Below, piece by piece: positions 46,580 to 56,532 of a stretch of DNA of 64,000 nucleotides (positions are counted from its first letter, which is position 1; each line of letters begins with the position of its first letter). The stretch covers positions 124,001 through 188,000 of the forward strand of contig NZ_RKQK01000004.1 of NCBI RefSeq assembly GCF_003814915.1, in the 5' to 3' direction. Both the position numbers and the translations under genes were made by a program. The notes beneath the pieces were generated by a model. That model saw nothing but the letters and a program-made list of their open reading frames with translations, did not search any database and was not told where the DNA came from. The DNA comes from Pacificibacter maritimus. Lineage in GTDB: Bacteria > Pseudomonadota > Alphaproteobacteria > Rhodobacterales > Rhodobacteraceae.

Positions 46580-47554
46580 ATGAAATATAGCCTATCACTT
46601 GCGGCATGCCTGACGGCCTCGTCAGTTTTTGCTGATCCTCTAACTGTTTATGCGCCAGACTACTTTGGATCAGAATGGGGCCCAGGTCCCGCAATCGAAG
46701 CGGCTTTCGAAGAGACTTGCGGCTGTGATATCGAATATGTCACGGGCGACCTGTTGCCGCGATTGTTGCTTGAAGGGGAGCGTACAAATGCGGATGTGGC
46801 CATCGGATTTAACTCGGATGTAACCAAGAAGGCGCGTGAATCGGGTCTGTTTGTTCCACATGGTGTGGATACCTCTGCACTCACTCTGCCGCTCGATTGG
46901 TCCGATGATACCTTTTTACCGTTCAACTGGAGTTATACGGCATTTGTGTATGACAATACCAAAATCGATACGCCACCAACCAGCTTTTCTGAACTTGTGA
47001 ACAGTGATCAAGATTGGAAAATCGCAATACAAGATCCGCGTACATCTATTTCTGGCCTTGCGTTGATCCTATGGGGCAAACAAGTATTTGGTGACAATGC
47101 TGAAACTGAATGGGCAAAACTTGCCCCCAAGGTCACAACTGTCACAAAAGGGTGGTCTGAAGCCTACGGCTTGTTCACGGATGGGGAAGTCGACATGGTT
47201 TTATCTTATACGACATCCCCAGCCTACCATATCATCGCGGAAGAAGATGAAACAAAGTCAGCAGCCCTTTTCGATGAAGGACACTACTTTATGGTCGAAC
47301 TGGCAGCTAAACTGAAGACAACCGACCAACCAGAACTGGCCGATCAATTCATGGCCTTTATCATGGATGAAAAATTCCAAAGCCTGATTGCCACATCGAA
47401 CTGGTCTTATCCTGCTGCTTTGCCCAAGGATCAGTGGCCGACTGAATTCTCTGACTTGAACTATCCAGATAAGGCCATCTTTTTGAATGAAGATGAAGCG
47501 GCCGAACTTCGGGATGAGGCGATCGCTGAATGGCGCACCGCATTCTCGCAATAA
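46580..47554 (+). CDS. thiB: Thiamine ABC transporter, substrate-binding protein
   Basis: ThiB binds thiamine or its phosphates in the periplasm. The 324-residue precursor has a signal peptide (MKYSLSLAACLTASSVFA-DP). The mature part has DLLPRLLLEGERTNADVAIGFNSD and DPRTSISGLALILWGK, typical of this family. The ATG at 46580 is preceded by GGAGCG; an ATG at 46568 gives four extra residues. The TPP riboswitch and thiPQ confirm the substrate. Confidence 0.95.
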   Translation: MKYSLSLAACLTASSVFADPLTVYAPDYFGSEWGPGPAIEAAFEETCGCDIEYVTGDLLPRLLLEGERTNADVAIGFNSDVTKKARESGLFVPHGVDTSALTLPLDWSDDTFLPFNWSYTAFVYDNTKIDTPPTSFSELVNSDQDWKIAIQDPRTSISGLALILWGKQVFGDNAETEWAKLAPKVTTVTKGWSEAYGLFTDGEVDMVLSYTTSPAYHIIAEEDETKSAALFDEGHYFMVELAAKLKTTDQPELADQFMAFIMDEKFQSLIATSNWSYPAALPKDQWPTEFSDLNYPDKAIFLNEDEAAELRDEAIAEWRTAFSQ

Positions 47555-49074
47555 CGACTTGGCCAGGACTGATTGTCGCTGGATTAGTGACTTTCTTTAG
47601 CCTTGGAACCTTGCTTTCTGTCGGCCTTCGGGCTGACGGTTTTAGCGCACTTGATCCTTTTGATTGGGCCGCCGTGCGTTTCACAGTTGTTCAGGCTTTT
47701 TGGTCTGCCGCATTGTCTATCGCTTTCGCTATCCCCGTTGCACGTGCGCTGGCGCGACGCAAGTTTTGGGGACGCAAAGCGTTAATCACTCTCCTCGGTG
47801 CGCCGTTTATTTTACCTGTTATTGTCGCAATTCTAGGGCTTACAGCCGTTTTTGGTCGTGGAGGTATCTTTTCGCAAGTGTTGATCTGGGCTGGATTAGA
47901 GCCTATTTCAATCTATGGTTTCCATGGTGTTTTACTGGCGCATGTGTTTTTCAATTTACCTCTTGCAACGCGCCTTTTGTTGCAAGGTTGGGCTGCAATA
48001 CCCGCAGAGCAATTTCGCTTAGGAGAAACGCTGAATTTCTCATCGCATGATAGTTTTTACCACATCGAATGGCCGATGCTGCGGGGGCTGATTTCAGGAA
48101 TTTTTGCGATCATATTTTTGATTTGCACCACAAGTTTTGCTGTGGCTTTGACATTTGGCGGAGGGCCGAAAGCAACCACGGTAGAATTGGCAATCTACCA
48201 AGCGTTCAAGTTCGATTTTGACATCGGAAAAGCTGCCTTACTGGCGAGTATACAGTTTGTAATTTGTGGCGTCGCCGCCGTATTGTCGCTGTGGCTGCAT
48301 CTACCGCAGGCAATCATGGCTGGGCATGATAGGGTTGTGCAACGGTTTAATATCAGTCGCGTCGATATTAGAATGCTCGATTTTTTATGGATAACTCTTG
48401 CAACTCTATTTTTACTTTTGCCGTTAAGTGCGATTGTTATTCAAGGAAGCCAGAGCTTTTTCTTGCTGCCTGAAACCGTGTGGTTGGCGGCTGGGCGCTC
48501 GCTTGTCACGGCGCTTGGATCCGCTGTGCTCGCGATCGTGTTTTCGCTGGCTTTGGCGCTTGCAGCGTTAAAATTTCGATGGCTGGAAGGGGTTGGTATG
48601 CTAAGCGTTGCTGCGTCGCCTTTGGTGATGGGTACAGGGCTGTTTATCTGCGTCTTTCCGTTTATCGATCCCGCGAATGTAGCGTTGCTCATCACCGCGC
48701 TGGTGAATGCGGTGATGTCTTTGCCCTTTGTTCTAAGAGCAATCGGGCCAGCAGTTCGAGCAACTGAGGCGCGTTTTGGGCCTTTATCGGATAGTCTTGG
48801 TCTTGTGGGGTGGGCGAGGTTACGGTTAGTTGTTTTGCCGCGCATTAGAGCCCCGTTGGGGTTTTCTGCAGGCTTGGCAGCTGCTTTATCTATGGGTGAT
48901 TTGGGAGTTGTGACGCTGTTTGCCCGGCCTGACGGCGCAACACTGCCCTTGCAAATTTATCGCTTGATGGGCGCTTACCGCATGGATCAAGCTGCGGCGG
49001 CAGCTTTGTTGCTGCTGTTGCTTAGCCTTGGATTATTTTATATTTTTGACCGAGGCGGGCGTGCCAATGCTTAA
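47530..49074 (+). CDS. thiP: Thiamine ABC transporter, permease
   Basis: ThiP is a 514-residue inner-membrane permease with two fused homologous halves, each having about six spans and one EAA-type loop (AIPAEQFRLGETLNFSSHDSFYHIEWPMLRGLI in the first; SLGLVGWARLRLVVLPRIRAPLGFSAG in the second). That fusion is characteristic of ThiP. The start overlaps the end of thiB by 25 bases, indicating coupled translation. Confidence 0.94.
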   Translation: MAHRILAITTWPGLIVAGLVTFFSLGTLLSVGLRADGFSALDPFDWAAVRFTVVQAFWSAALSIAFAIPVARALARRKFWGRKALITLLGAPFILPVIVAILGLTAVFGRGGIFSQVLIWAGLEPISIYGFHGVLLAHVFFNLPLATRLLLQGWAAIPAEQFRLGETLNFSSHDSFYHIEWPMLRGLISGIFAIIFLICTTSFAVALTFGGGPKATTVELAIYQAFKFDFDIGKAALLASIQFVICGVAAVLSLWLHLPQAIMAGHDRVVQRFNISRVDIRMLDFLWITLATLFLLLPLSAIVIQGSQSFFLLPETVWLAAGRSLVTALGSAVLAIVFSLALALAALKFRWLEGVGMLSVAASPLVMGTGLFICVFPFIDPANVALLITALVNAVMSLPFVLRAIGPAVRATEARFGPLSDSLGLVGWARLRLVVLPRIRAPLGFSAGLAAALSMGDLGVVTLFARPDGATLPLQIYRLMGAYRMDQAAAAALLLLLLSLGLFYIFDRGGRANA

Positions 49075-49759
49075 CCTAACCGATGTATACTTACGTCAAG
49101 ACGACTTTGAGTTGCGTGCAAATCTTACGATTGGGGATGGGCGCTGCGTTGCCGTTATGGGGCCTTCAGGAGCCGGAAAAAGTACCCTTCTATCTATATT
49201 GGGTGGTTTTCAAACCCTCACAAGTGGTCGCCTTACTTGGCATGACGCCGACATTAGCGATGTCCCGCCCAGTCAGCGCAATGTCGCTATGGTTTTTCAA
49301 GACAACAATCTATTTCCACATATGACGGCCTTTCAGAATGTCGGGCTGGGTATTGCGGCGCGTTTGAAGCTACGAAAGGCAGAGGTCGATCGTGTAAATA
49401 CTGCGCTGGATGCTGTCGGTTTGGCAGGGCTTGGTGCGCGCCGCCCCTCTGAATTGTCTGGTGGTCAGCAAAGTCGTGTGGCTTTGGCGCGCTTATTGGT
49501 TCAAAGGAAGCCTCTGATATTGATGGATGAACCCTTTTCTGCACTTGGCCCAGCTATGCGTTTGGAGATGGCTGACTTGGCGCGTGATATCGCTGAGCGT
49601 ACGTCAGCGACGCTTTTGATGGTGAGTCACGACTTTAAAGATGTTGAACGTATCGCTGACGATGTGATCTGGGTAGAGGCTGGTGTTTGTTTGCCGCCGC
49701 AGCCGTTGTCAGAATTTTTAGCATCTCCACCTAGTGGTTTTACCGATTACCTTGGATAA
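49067..49759 (+). CDS. thiQ: Thiamine ABC transporter, ATP-binding protein
   Basis: ThiQ energises the thiamine importer. The 230-residue ATPase has Walker A MGPSGAGKSTLLSILGG, the Q-loop in VAMVFQDNNLFPHMT, the signature LSGGQQSRVALARLLV, Walker B LILMDEPFSALGP, and the H-loop in MVSHDFKDV. The ATG at 49067 overlaps the thiP end by 8 bases; a longer frame starts inside thiP. The operon ends at a bidirectional terminator. Confidence 0.95.
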   Translation: MLNLTDVYLRQDDFELRANLTIGDGRCVAVMGPSGAGKSTLLSILGGFQTLTSGRLTWHDADISDVPPSQRNVAMVFQDNNLFPHMTAFQNVGLGIAARLKLRKAEVDRVNTALDAVGLAGLGARRPSELSGGQQSRVALARLLVQRKPLILMDEPFSALGPAMRLEMADLARDIAERTSATLLMVSHDFKDVERIADDVIWVEAGVCLPPQPLSEFLASPPSGFTDYLG

Positions 49760-49767
49760 TAAGTACA

Positions 49768-49796
49768 AAAAAGGCGCCCCTAAAGAGCGCCTTTTT
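49768..49796. terminator. Bidirectional terminator between thiQ and petC
   Basis: AAAAAGGCGC (49768-49777) pairs perfectly with GCGCCTTTTT (49787-49796) around a nine-base loop. A-run and T-run on either side serve both convergent operons. Confidence 0.9.
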
Positions 49797-49817
49797 CAAT
49801 GGGTTAAATTCTGACGC

Positions 49818-50609
49818 TTATAGGTCGAATTTTTTACCTTTGTGTGGTGCCCACAATTTCTTGTTTGTGAGGTACAATAGAACAGTCAGCAGGATCAGCA
49901 TCGTGACAGCAACAAATCCAGCTTGCTTGCGTGCCATCATTTTTGGCTCTGCTGTCCACATCAAGAATGCAGTCACGTCTTCTGCTTCATGGTGCAACTC
50001 GTTTGAATGACCATCTGCGAATTCAACATCTTCACCGTACAGCGGGGGCGCCATAGCGATCCAGCCGCCTGGGAAAGCGGTGTTTTCGTAGAATGTTGTG
50101 CCAGCTTGAACTTTTTCTTCACCAGTGTAGCCAGTGAGCAAAGAGACGATATATTCGGGTCCACCGATGCCATTAACGAACTGGCTGATCCCTGTACCCA
50201 TCGGGCCATGGAAACCAGCACGCGCTTTTGCCATCAAAGACAGATCTGGCGCGTTTGACAAAGATGAGCTTGGAAAGAAATCCGACGATTTGCGTGGGCG
50301 ATCATCTTCTAGCTCTTCATCATAGATGTCGAATTGTGCCGCATAAGCACGCACCTGATCTTCTGGCATGTGTGGTCCGCCCTCGTCTGCGAGGGTGCGG
50401 ATCGGCACATGCTGAAGGCCGTGACAGGCTGAACACACTTCAGTGTAGATCTGAAGGCCGCGCTGAAGTTGATTTTCGTCGAATTTACCGAATGGGCCTT
50501 CGAATACAAAATCAACGTCATGAACGTGACCATCGCTGCCTGCCGCCATTGCTCCACCAGCGCTAAGCGCCAGTGCAGCAAGTGCTGAGAGAGTAAGTTT
50601 CTTAAACAT
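49818..50609 (-). CDS. petC: Cytochrome c1 of the bc1 complex
   Basis: PetC transfers electrons from the Rieske protein to soluble cytochrome c. From the ATG at 50609 the protein is 263 residues with a signal peptide ending AMA-AG (residue about 23). The haem site CSACH is at residues 59-63 and the axial methionine is probably in [14 protein letters not shown]-terminal membrane anchor ([16 protein letters not shown]) precedes the basic tail. The longer frame starts seven codons earlier without a better ribosome site. Last gene of petABC. Confidence 0.96.
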   Translation of the reverse strand: MFKKLTLSALAALALSAGGAMAAGSDGHVHDVDFVFEGPFGKFDENQLQRGLQIYTEVCSACHGLQHVPIRTLADEGGPHMPEDQVRAYAAQFDIYDEELEDDRPRKSSDFFPSSSLSNAPDLSLMAKARAGFHGPMGTGISQFVNGIGGPEYIVSLLTGYTGEEKVQAGTTFYENTAFPGGWIAMAPPLYGEDVEFADGHSNELHHEAEDVTAFLMWTAEPKMMARKQAGFVAVTMLILLTVLLYLTNKKLWAPHKGKKFDL

Positions 50610-50626
50610 AATTCCTAAGTCCTTTC

Positions 50627-51952
50627 TCACTCTGCCGAGTCTTTGGCAGCGCCAGGATAGTGAGCCACGAAGTCATCTTCGATGGTTGCTGGAGTTGGCA
50701 GTGGTTTTTCGAATACGCCGAGCAGTGGCAAGATCACTAAGAAGTAAACGAACCAATATGTCGCGCCGATCAATGAAATCCAATCATGTGGGAATTCTGT
50801 ATCGCGTGCACCAACCCACATCAAAACCATGAAGTCGATTGCAAGCAATGCAAACCACCATTTGAACATCGGGCGGTATTTACCTGAACGAACAGATGAT
50901 GTGTCTAGCCAAGGCGCAAGTGCCATAACAAAGATTGCACCAAACATCGCTAGAACACCAAAGAACTTCGCGTCAACAATGCCGCCTGTGATGAAGGAAA
51001 CGAATTGAACCGCCCAAACGTCAGCAGTGAAGGCACGCAAGATCGCGTAGAATGGCAAGTAGTACCATTCAGGCACAATGTGTGCAGGTGTCGCCAAGGG
51101 ATTGGCTGGGATGTAGTTGTCTGGGTGACCCAAGTAGTTTGGCATGAAGCCAACTACGGCAAAGAAAACCACCAAAACAACGCCTAGCGCGAAGAGATCT
51201 TTGATCACAAAGTATGGCCAGAATGGCAGCGTATCTTTTTTCGCTTCTTTGACAGATCCGCGACGTACTTCAACACCTGTAGGGTTGTTGTTGCCTGTGT
51301 GGTGGAAAGCCCAAATGTGAAGAATTACAAGGCCAGCGATCACGAAAGGCAGCAAGTAGTGCAGCGAGAAGAAGCGGTTCAAAGTTGCGTTATCAACGGC
51401 AGGCCCGCCCAAAAGGAATGTTTGCAAGGCTTCGCCCACAAATGGGATCGCACCAAACAGACCTGTAATCACAGTGGCGCCCCAGAATGACATTTGACCC
51501 CAAGGCAAAACGTAGCCCAAGAAACCCGTTGCCATCATCAAGAGGTAGATGAGCATGCCGATGATCCATGTCACTTCGCGAGGCGCTTTGTATGAGCCGT
51601 AGTAAAGGCCACGGAAAATGTGCAGATACACAGCAATAAAGAACAAAGACGCGCCGTTTGCGTGCAAGTAGCGGATCATGTGACCGCCATTTACGTCACG
51701 CATGATGTGTTCAACTGAAGCAAATGCTAAGTCGACGTGTGGCGTGTAATGCATCACCAGAACAATGCCAGTGACAATTTGCAGAGCCAGACAGAATGCA
51801 AGCACAATGCCCCAAATCCACATCCAGTTCAGGTTTTTAGGCGTCGGCGCTGTGAGCGTTGTGTGAACAAGGCCCAAAATAGGAAGACGGCCATTGATCC
51901 ATTTTTCGATACCAGTTTTTGGTTCGTAATGGTCGTGCGGAATACCAGACAT
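50627..51952 (-). CDS. petB: Cytochrome b of the bc1 complex
   Basis: PetB is the eight-span quinol-oxidising subunit. The 441-residue length is typical of Rhodobacterales. Conserved parts are [30 protein letters not shown] (haem-ligand helix B), [25 protein letters not shown] (Qo cd1 helix), [27 protein letters not shown] (helix D), and [14 protein letters not shown], the PEWY motif of the Qo site. It lies between petA and petC with short gaps. Confidence 0.98.
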   Translation of the reverse strand: MSGIPHDHYEPKTGIEKWINGRLPILGLVHTTLTAPTPKNLNWMWIWGIVLAFCLALQIVTGIVLVMHYTPHVDLAFASVEHIMRDVNGGHMIRYLHANGASLFFIAVYLHIFRGLYYGSYKAPREVTWIIGMLIYLLMMATGFLGYVLPWGQMSFWGATVITGLFGAIPFVGEALQTFLLGGPAVDNATLNRFFSLHYLLPFVIAGLVILHIWAFHHTGNNNPTGVEVRRGSVKEAKKDTLPFWPYFVIKDLFALGVVLVVFFAVVGFMPNYLGHPDNYIPANPLATPAHIVPEWYYLPFYAILRAFTADVWAVQFVSFITGGIVDAKFFGVLAMFGAIFVMALAPWLDTSSVRSGKYRPMFKWWFALLAIDFMVLMWVGARDTEFPHDWISLIGATYWFVYFLVILPLLGVFEKPLPTPATIEDDFVAHYPGAAKDSAE

Positions 51953-51963
51953 CAGTTCCTCCC

Positions 51964-52527
51964 TCAGCCCAAAACGATTTCAGTGGCGCCATCAAAGGCG
52001 GCGACTGGAACAGGCAAGTTGCGTGGTGCTGGACCCTTACGGATGCGGCCAGCTGTATCGTAGTGAGAGCCATGACAAGGGCAGAACCAACCACCAAAGT
52101 CGCCAGCGCCATCACCGAGAGGCACACAACCAAGGTGAGTGCAAACACCCATCATAACCAACCATTCGCCGTTTTCGTCGAGCGTACGGTTTTCGTCAGA
52201 GGCATCTGAGCCAGCTGCGACGTTATCGTTTTCCGCGTTTCCGTCGATCAAAGTAGACAAATCAACAGCGCGCGCTTCGTCGATCTCTTCTTGGGTGCGG
52301 CGACGAATGAACACGGGTTTACCGCGCCATTTAACTGTTAGCTGTGTGCCAACTTCAACATCGCTCACATCAACGCGAATAGAGGCCAAAGCCTTCACGT
52401 CAGCGGAGGGGTTCATTTGATTGACCAGTGGCCATACTGCGGCACCTGTCGCGACTGCACCTGCGCCTGCTGTGGCGTAGTACAGAAAATCGCGGCGGTT
52501 GCCTTCGTGTTCGTCTGCGTGGGACAC
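51964..52527 (-). CDS. petA: Rieske iron-sulfur subunit of the bc1 complex
   Basis: PetA carries the 2Fe-2S cluster. Ligands are in CTHLGCVP and CPCHGSHYD. The N-terminus has a twin-arginine signal ([26 protein letters not shown]) that doubles as the membrane anchor. I chose the GTG at 52525-52527 because GGAGA sits seven bases upstream and the resulting [14 protein letters not shown] matches relatives; a TTG two codons earlier is too close to that site. First gene of the petABC operon. Confidence 0.96.
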   Translation of the reverse strand: MSHADEHEGNRRDFLYYATAGAGAVATGAAVWPLVNQMNPSADVKALASIRVDVSDVEVGTQLTVKWRGKPVFIRRRTQEEIDEARAVDLSTLIDGNAENDNVAAGSDASDENRTLDENGEWLVMMGVCTHLGCVPLGDGAGDFGGWFCPCHGSHYDTAGRIRKGPAPRNLPVPVAAFDGATEIVLG

Positions 52528-52811
52528 GAGCAATTCTCCATTGTCTCAAAGCCGGTCATCCGGCCAATGCATAAGAAGGCGACGGTTTCCCGCAGCCTTG
52601 CTGAGGCGCTTTTAGCGTTGGACGGCCCCCACGTCCAGCGTGCATTACGTCGCAAGTGGGGCGCGTTGTCGCGGGGGCACAGTTTCGAGTGCGTAAAAAC
52701 ACATATCCTTATGCATAGGGGAACTAAAACACCCCTAAAAAACGAAGGTCCGCACCCTAACTAAAGTGTTGAAGTATTAATCTGATCACTCAAAATGTTT
52801 GGACCGCCCCC
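52528..52811. other. petA/outer-membrane-gene divergent region with GC-rich core
   Basis: This 284-base gap should hold the petABC promoter. Its middle (about 52560-52680) looks more GC-rich than its surroundings and includes the hairpin TGGACG-GCCCCCA-CGTCCA. The 9-base inverted repeat ATGCATAAG (52567-52575) / CTTATGCAT (52708-52716) brackets that core. A 65-codon plus-strand frame starts at the first arm (52567-52764), but nothing else supports it as a gene. Confidence 0.4.
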
Positions 52812-53477
52812 ATGCTAAAGCCCTTTTATCTCGCCCTAATGACGCCAATCGTGCTGTCTCAGCCAAGTTTTGCTAATCCCGAAACACAAATTTCTGTCTA
52901 CGGAGGATATCAAACAGCGCCGCATTCAGGTGTGTCTGGCGATGACCCAGAGGCAAATTGGTCAGATGAATTCACGGCTGGCTGGGACGGAAAAAGCTTC
53001 GATGCCCCTGCATATTACGGGGCGCGTGCTATTCGCTGGCGGTCCGACAACTGGGGTTGGGGCGGTGAATTCACCCATGCAAAAGTGCTAGCGGATGATT
53101 CGACGCGTGCGGAGAACGGATATGAAAAATTTGAATTTACCGATGGCTTGAACATCATCACTATTAATGCAATGCGCCGCTGGCCAAGCGCTTGGGGCGA
53201 AAAAATCACACCCTATGTTGGGGCAGGTCTCGGTTTTGCGATGCCACATGTGGATATCAAGACCACAGGCGGAACGCACACATTCGGATATCAAGTGACT
53301 GGCCCAGCGGTACGCGCGATTGCAGGTGCCAGCTACGGCATCAATGACACCTGGGCCATGTTTGCCGAATACCAAGGTACCTATTCTATGAATAAGGTTG
53401 ATCTTGATAATGGTGGTACGATCGAAACGAATGTCATTACGAATGCCGTGAATGTCGGCTTTAGTTATTCTTTCTAG
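52812..53477 (+). CDS. Outer-membrane beta-barrel protein
   Basis: A 221-residue exported protein. The signal peptide covers about residues 1-21 (ending SFA-NP). The mature part has alternating aromatic and glycine residues typical of an eight-stranded barrel (ISVYGGYQTAPHSGV, WGWGGEFTHAKV, ITPYVGAGLGFAMPHVDI, TWAMFAEYQGTYSMNKV) and ends VNVGFSYSF with the C-terminal phenylalanine required for outer-membrane assembly. Similar roseobacter proteins are sometimes annotated as lipid A oxidase (LpxQ-like); I cannot confirm that. Monocistronic. Confidence 0.85.
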   Translation: MLKPFYLALMTPIVLSQPSFANPETQISVYGGYQTAPHSGVSGDDPEANWSDEFTAGWDGKSFDAPAYYGARAIRWRSDNWGWGGEFTHAKVLADDSTRAENGYEKFEFTDGLNIITINAMRRWPSAWGEKITPYVGAGLGFAMPHVDIKTTGGTHTFGYQVTGPAVRAIAGASYGINDTWAMFAEYQGTYSMNKVDLDNGGTIETNVITNAVNVGFSYSF

Positions 53478-53499
53478 AGCATCCCAATCCCTATGCTTT

Positions 53500-54141
53500 T
53501 TAAGGAAAGTGGAGAATTGGATTGCTTGGTTGCCAAAGTGGGTATTTCAACATGATTGCGGCAAAGCGATCTGAGGCTAAAAACTGATCCAGCCAAGCTC
53601 GGAGGTTCGCCCATGGTTGCGCGTCAAACCAATCGCGGTCGACATTTGCATACTGGCGAACGAATGTGATGGTCGCCATATCAGCCAAGCAAGGGAGGTC
53701 GCCAAATAGCCATTTGGAGTGGCACAATAGAGTTTCAGCGTGCATCAAGATGTCTCGGGCGCGATCTCGTTCTTTGGTCGCGTCAACATTTTCATACCGC
53801 GTTGCATACTTATATTTATCCAGAGCCGACTTGAATGGACCTTCAATCTGCTTGATCCAATCTTCGCCTTGATGTGGCATGTTACACCAGTCGTCTGGAT
53901 CATTTTGCGCCAGCGCCCACTCCATTATATCACGGCTTTCGTCGATCACCCGATCTCCAAGCCATAAAACTGGCACGGTACCTTTGGGAGAAATCTCAAG
54001 CATGTGGTCGGGCTTTGAGCGCAGCATAATCTCACGGACTTCGACCTTGATGCCAGCAACATGCAGTGCCAAGCGCGCACGCATCGCGTAGGGGCAGCGC
54101 CGAAAGTTATAAAGAATTGGCGTCTCTAAAGGTTGGTTCAT
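53500..54141 (-). CDS. Glutathione S-transferase family protein
   Basis: A 213-residue GST-like protein. The N-terminal thioredoxin fold has FRRCPYAMRARLALHVAGI with a CPYA active-site cysteine, SPKGTVPVLWLGD with the cis-proline, and IDESRDIMEW for glutathione binding. The C-terminal helical domain contains LFGDLPCLADMATITFVRQYA. The start overlaps the mtaB stop by 4 bases, so the pair is co-translated. Substrate unknown. Confidence 0.87.
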   Translation of the reverse strand: MNQPLETPILYNFRRCPYAMRARLALHVAGIKVEVREIMLRSKPDHMLEISPKGTVPVLWLGDRVIDESRDIMEWALAQNDPDDWCNMPHQGEDWIKQIEGPFKSALDKYKYATRYENVDATKERDRARDILMHAETLLCHSKWLFGDLPCLADMATITFVRQYANVDRDWFDAQPWANLRAWLDQFLASDRFAAIMLKYPLWQPSNPILHFP

Positions 54142-55400
54142 GCGATTAATCGGCCATCTTCGTGCCCCAGAATGCTGGCCGTTACCAATGTGCCTTCTGT
54201 TTGCGCGGAAGCAAAAGAGACTTCAGTGAATTGCTCTGTGCGGCCCATGTTAGGATTTTCCATCAAGATGGCGTGGGTGCGGCCAACTTGAGATTGTAAA
54301 TGCTTTTGAACCTGAGCGTTGCCGGCCGCCCGCAGTCTTGCCGCCCGCGCTTTGATCACGGTTCCGTTCACCTGCGTTGGAATTTTTGCAGCTGGCGTTC
54401 CTTCGCGTTTGGAGTAGGGAAAGACATGCAACCAAGTCAGATCGCAGTCTTTGACCAACTTCAACGAATTCTCGAAATGGGCGTCTGTTTCTGTTGGAAA
54501 GCCGGCAATGATATCGGCGCCGAAGGTCATCTCGGGGCGTAGTTTTTTAGCCTCTTCACAAAACCTGATCGCGTCATCACGCAGGTGACGCCGTGCCATA
54601 CGTTTAAGAATCAGATCGTCACCATGCTGCAAAGATAAATGCAGATGCGGCATCAGGCGTTTTTCCGTCGCAATTGCCTGCATCAACGCGTCATCAGCCT
54701 CAATCGAATCGATACTTGATATGCGTAAACGCGGCAAATCAGGCACCAATTTCAATATGCGCATCACCAAATCACCCAAGTGCGGCGTGGCAGGTAAATC
54801 AGCGCCCCATGAGGTAAGATCGACTCCCGTGAGAACGACTTCGTTGTATCCCTGATCCACGAGCCGCTTAATCTGATCGACCACAACACCTGCGGGAACA
54901 GAGCGCGAATTGCCGCGACCATAAGGAATAATGCAAAACGTGCAGCGGTGATCACAGCCGTTTTGCACCTGAACATAGGCGCGGCTGCGTGTGCCGAAGC
55001 CGTCGATCAGATGGCCCGCTGTTTCAGTCACTGACATAATGTCATCAACCTGAACGCGCTCGGTATCTCCGATGAAATTTGGCCCCATGGCATTCCATGT
55101 ATCGGCCTGCATTTTTTCTGTGTTGCCAATGACCACATCGACTTCGTCCATCTTGGAAAAGGTCGCAGGTTCCGTTTGAGCCGCACAGCCTGTCACAATA
55201 ACTTTTGCCTGTGGGTTTTCGCGCTTCAGTTTTCTGATCTCTTGACGGGCTTTGCGCACAGCCTCAGCCGTGACTGCGCATGTGTTGATCACCACGGCGT
55301 CTTGCACGCCAGCCGAGGCCGCCAATTCTTTCATGGCTTCCGTTTCATATGCGTTTAGCCGGCAGCCCAAGGTGGCAAAGATAGGTGCTTTGGTGCTCAT
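54138..55400 (-). CDS. mtaB: tRNA t6A37 methylthiotransferase MtaB
   Basis: MtaB adds a methylthio group to t6A at position 37 of tRNAs reading ANN codons. The 420-residue protein has the N-terminal UPF0004 cluster cysteines ([22 protein letters not shown]) and the radical-SAM motif CDHRCTFC. The C-terminus contains [21 protein letters not shown], a TRAM-like part. It overlaps dapF upstream and the GST gene downstream by 4 bases each, forming dapF-mtaB-gst. Its presence shows that the cell makes t6A. Confidence 0.95.
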   Translation of the reverse strand: MSTKAPIFATLGCRLNAYETEAMKELAASAGVQDAVVINTCAVTAEAVRKARQEIRKLKRENPQAKVIVTGCAAQTEPATFSKMDEVDVVIGNTEKMQADTWNAMGPNFIGDTERVQVDDIMSVTETAGHLIDGFGTRSRAYVQVQNGCDHRCTFCIIPYGRGNSRSVPAGVVVDQIKRLVDQGYNEVVLTGVDLTSWGADLPATPHLGDLVMRILKLVPDLPRLRISSIDSIEADDALMQAIATEKRLMPHLHLSLQHGDDLILKRMARRHLRDDAIRFCEEAKKLRPEMTFGADIIAGFPTETDAHFENSLKLVKDCDLTWLHVFPYSKREGTPAAKIPTQVNGTVIKARAARLRAAGNAQVQKHLQSQVGRTHAILMENPNMGRTEQFTEVSFASAQTEGTLVTASILGHEDGRLIA

Positions 55401-56248
55401 GATATTGGCTCCAAAAAGGATGTATCAAAACTTGCGGTAAAGACCCGTTGCGTCGGACCTGTCATCCACACGCCGTCGTTTCGCCAATCAAGCGTTAGCG
55501 TGCCACCATCGACTTCCATTTTGACTTTCTTATCCGTCAGTCCACGTAAAGATGCTGCCACGAGTGTGGCGCAGGCGCCAGAGCCGCAGGCTAGAGTAAT
55601 GCCTGACCCTCGCTCCCAAACGCGCATTCGAATATCGCTACGGCTGCGGATCTCAGCAAATTCAACATTTGTGCGCTCAGGGAATATTGGATCGTGTTCA
55701 ACCGCGCTGCCCTGTACGGCCAAATCGATGGCGGTGATGTCGTCAACAAAGAACACGGCATGAGGGTTTCCCATTCCGACAGCAACGGGGTCGCCTGTGA
55801 GCGGTAAGTGTTCGACATCGACTTCATGGGACAAAGGAATCTGTGCCCAGTCTAAAATGGGATGTCCCATATTGACCGAAACTTCATTGTTCTCAGTGCG
55901 CTTGGCCAGCAAAAGGCCGCGTTCTGTGCGAATGGTGATGCTGTCTGCTAAGGTCTCGTCCATAAGTAGGCGGGCGACGCAGCGCGTTGCATTGCCACAA
56001 GCGCCAGCACGAGAGCCGTCATTGTTCCAAAAATCTAGATCTACATCAGCCGAATCTGAAGAACGAATCTCTGCCAGTTGATCAAAGCCAACCCCGCGAT
56101 TGCGATCTCCAATAGATTTCGCCAGCGCAGGCGTGATTTGCGCATCGCGCCCACGCGAGTCGATAATTACGAAATCATTGCCCAAACCGTGCATTTTAAC
56201 GAAAGAAAGCGGTGAACATGGGGGGCGGGGGGTGTTTTGATTGGTGCT
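55397..56248 (-). CDS. dapF: Diaminopimelate epimerase
   Basis: DapF converts LL- to meso-diaminopimelate for lysine and peptidoglycan. The 283-residue protein starts near [18 protein letters not shown] and holds both catalytic cysteines: Cys85 in [13 protein letters not shown] and the second in [16 protein letters not shown] (about residue 226). I used the ATG giving [11 protein letters not shown]; a start ten codons earlier is possible. It is the first gene of dapF-mtaB-gst. Confidence 0.96.
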   Translation of the reverse strand, partial: STNQNTPRPPCSPLSFVKMHGLGNDFVIIDSRGRDAQITPALAKSIGDRNRGVGFDQLAEIRSSDSADVDLDFWNNDGSRAGACGNATRCVARLLMDETLADSITIRTERGLLLAKRTENNEVSVNMGHPILDWAQIPLSHEVDVEHLPLTGDPVAVGMGNPHAVFFVDDITAIDLAVQGSAVEHDPIFPERTNVEFAEIRSRSDIRMRVWERGSGITLACGSGACATLVAASLRGLTDKKVKMEVDGGTLTLDWRNDGVWMTGPTQRVFTASFDTSFLEPIS

Positions 56249-56354
56249 CATAGGTTGGCATATAGACCTTTGTGACATCTTTTAAAAGATTATCTAAGTT
56301 TTCTGCTTGACGCTACCAGTGTGCGACTGTAAATCCGCCCCACCACCAAGAAGT

Positions 56355-56430
56355 GGGCCGTTAGCTCAGCCGGTAGAGCAACTGACTTTTAATCAGTAGG
56401 TCGATGGTTCGAACCCATCACGGCTCACCA
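56355..56430 (+). tRNA. tRNA-Lys (anticodon TTT)
   Basis: A 76-base cloverleaf with encoded CCA. The acceptor stem is GGGCCGT/ACGGCTC with one G-T pair and discriminator A. The D-arm has TAGCTCAGCCGGTAGAGCA, the anticodon stem CTGAC... encloses the TTT anticodon in CTTTTAA, and the T-arm has GGTTCGAACCC. A strong terminator follows. Confidence 0.98.
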
Positions 56431-56452
56431 CTTCTTCTCTTGTGTGTGGCAA

Positions 56453-56479
56453 AAAAGAGCGCCCATTGGGCGCTCTTTT
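56453..56479. terminator. Terminator after tRNA-Lys, bidirectional
   Basis: AAAAGAGCGCCC (56453-56464) and GGGCGCTCTTTT (56468-56479) form a perfect 12-bp stem with a 3-base loop. Flanking A and T runs suit both the tRNA and the convergent reductase gene. Confidence 0.93.
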
Positions 56480-56532
56480 CAATTTCAGCAGTATAAAATA
56501 TGAGGCGGCGCAACGTCACGTGGATGAAGTTG

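Noticed and set aside
52567-52764. 65-codon plus-strand frame upstream of the outer-membrane gene
   Set aside because: No ribosome binding site and no family; kept only as part of the intergenic description.
56355-56430. Genomic island at tRNA-Lys
   Set aside because: A clean terminator follows at once and no integrase or duplicated tRNA end is present.
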